Assembly (NCBI RefSeq): GCF_905171765.1
Contig: NC_053389.1
Span: 781,516,772-781,580,771, forward strand
Source of the DNA: Bufo bufo
Taxonomy: Eukaryota; Chordata; Amphibia; Anura; Bufonidae
Reading direction: 5' to 3'
DNA: 64,000 nt
A program made the position numbers and the translations under genes. The notes under the pieces are model-generated. The model did not search any database, was not told where the DNA came from, and saw only the letters and a list, made by a program, of their open reading frames with translations. Shown here piece after piece: positions 63,911 to 64,000 of the stretch; position 1 is the stretch's first letter, and each line of letters opens with the position of its first letter.

Positions 63911-64000
63911 ATCCCACATCTTTTTCCCCCAGCAAAGGTCACACCCTAGGCCCTTTAATCTGAGAGGGTCCAAAAGGTCCACATGTCCCATATGAGTAGA
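63911..64000. other. Window end, nothing recognised
   Basis: 90 bp without a clear feature. Confidence 0.4.

Overview
The window looks like intergenic or intronic DNA from a large, repeat-rich vertebrate genome, most likely an anuran amphibian. I infer this from the mixture of Tc1-like transposons, chromodomain Ty3/gypsy retrotransposons, ZBED-type hAT elements, many TTAA-, 8-bp-TSD- and TA-flanked miniature elements (MITEs), one V-SINE-type retroposon and long minisatellites. The species is not proven. No host protein exon, rRNA or functional tRNA gene could be supported. Every long coding stretch belongs to a mobile element, and only one gene looks fully intact: a 341-codon Tc1-like transposase on the minus strand at 45125-46150.

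Layout. 1-8228: MITEs and a candidate 5-kb hAT-like element (1183-6156) holding older repeats, a broken Tc1 element and a 26-bp minisatellite. 8229-19554: an old LTR (minus strand) split by a chromodomain gypsy element (gypsy-1, 8641-19340, TSD CATGC). Gypsy-1 is itself split between protease and reverse transcriptase by a 5.4-kb noncoding element with unusual split terminal repeats (10667-16061). 19555-22349: a SINE, an internally deleted Tc1 element and a terminal-inverted-repeat element. 22350-26652: a hAT-like noncoding element swollen by minisatellites (32-bp unit, about 45 copies), a 206-bp palindrome and an inverted repeat ending in tRNA-like sequence. 26653-37874: Tc1 remnants, hAT and TTAA MITEs, a solo LTR and a 2.2-kb TTAA-flanked element.

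37875-58430 is the most informative region. A minus-strand ZBED/hAT transposase gene has been broken into four pieces by a noncoding hAT insertion, an AT-rich hAT MITE (TSD GTCAAGAC) and a second chromodomain gypsy element (gypsy-2, 41611-57016, TSD ACGTG). Gypsy-2 carries a solo LTR in its 5' LTR and a 4.2-kb TG...CA element in gag. That element hosts two long perfect palindromes and the intact Tc1 transposon. Finally, 4,775 bp (47328-52102) is tandemly duplicated almost without change (52103-56877). 58431-64000: further minisatellites, palindromes, a minus-strand fragment of a third gypsy element, a three-copy direct/inverted repeat and more MITEs.

Together this is a stratified graveyard in which insertion order can be read from target-site duplications. 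Genes do not work together here except as parts of each element: gag, protease, RT, RNase H, integrase and chromodomain in gypsy; transposase plus inverted repeats in the DNA transposons.
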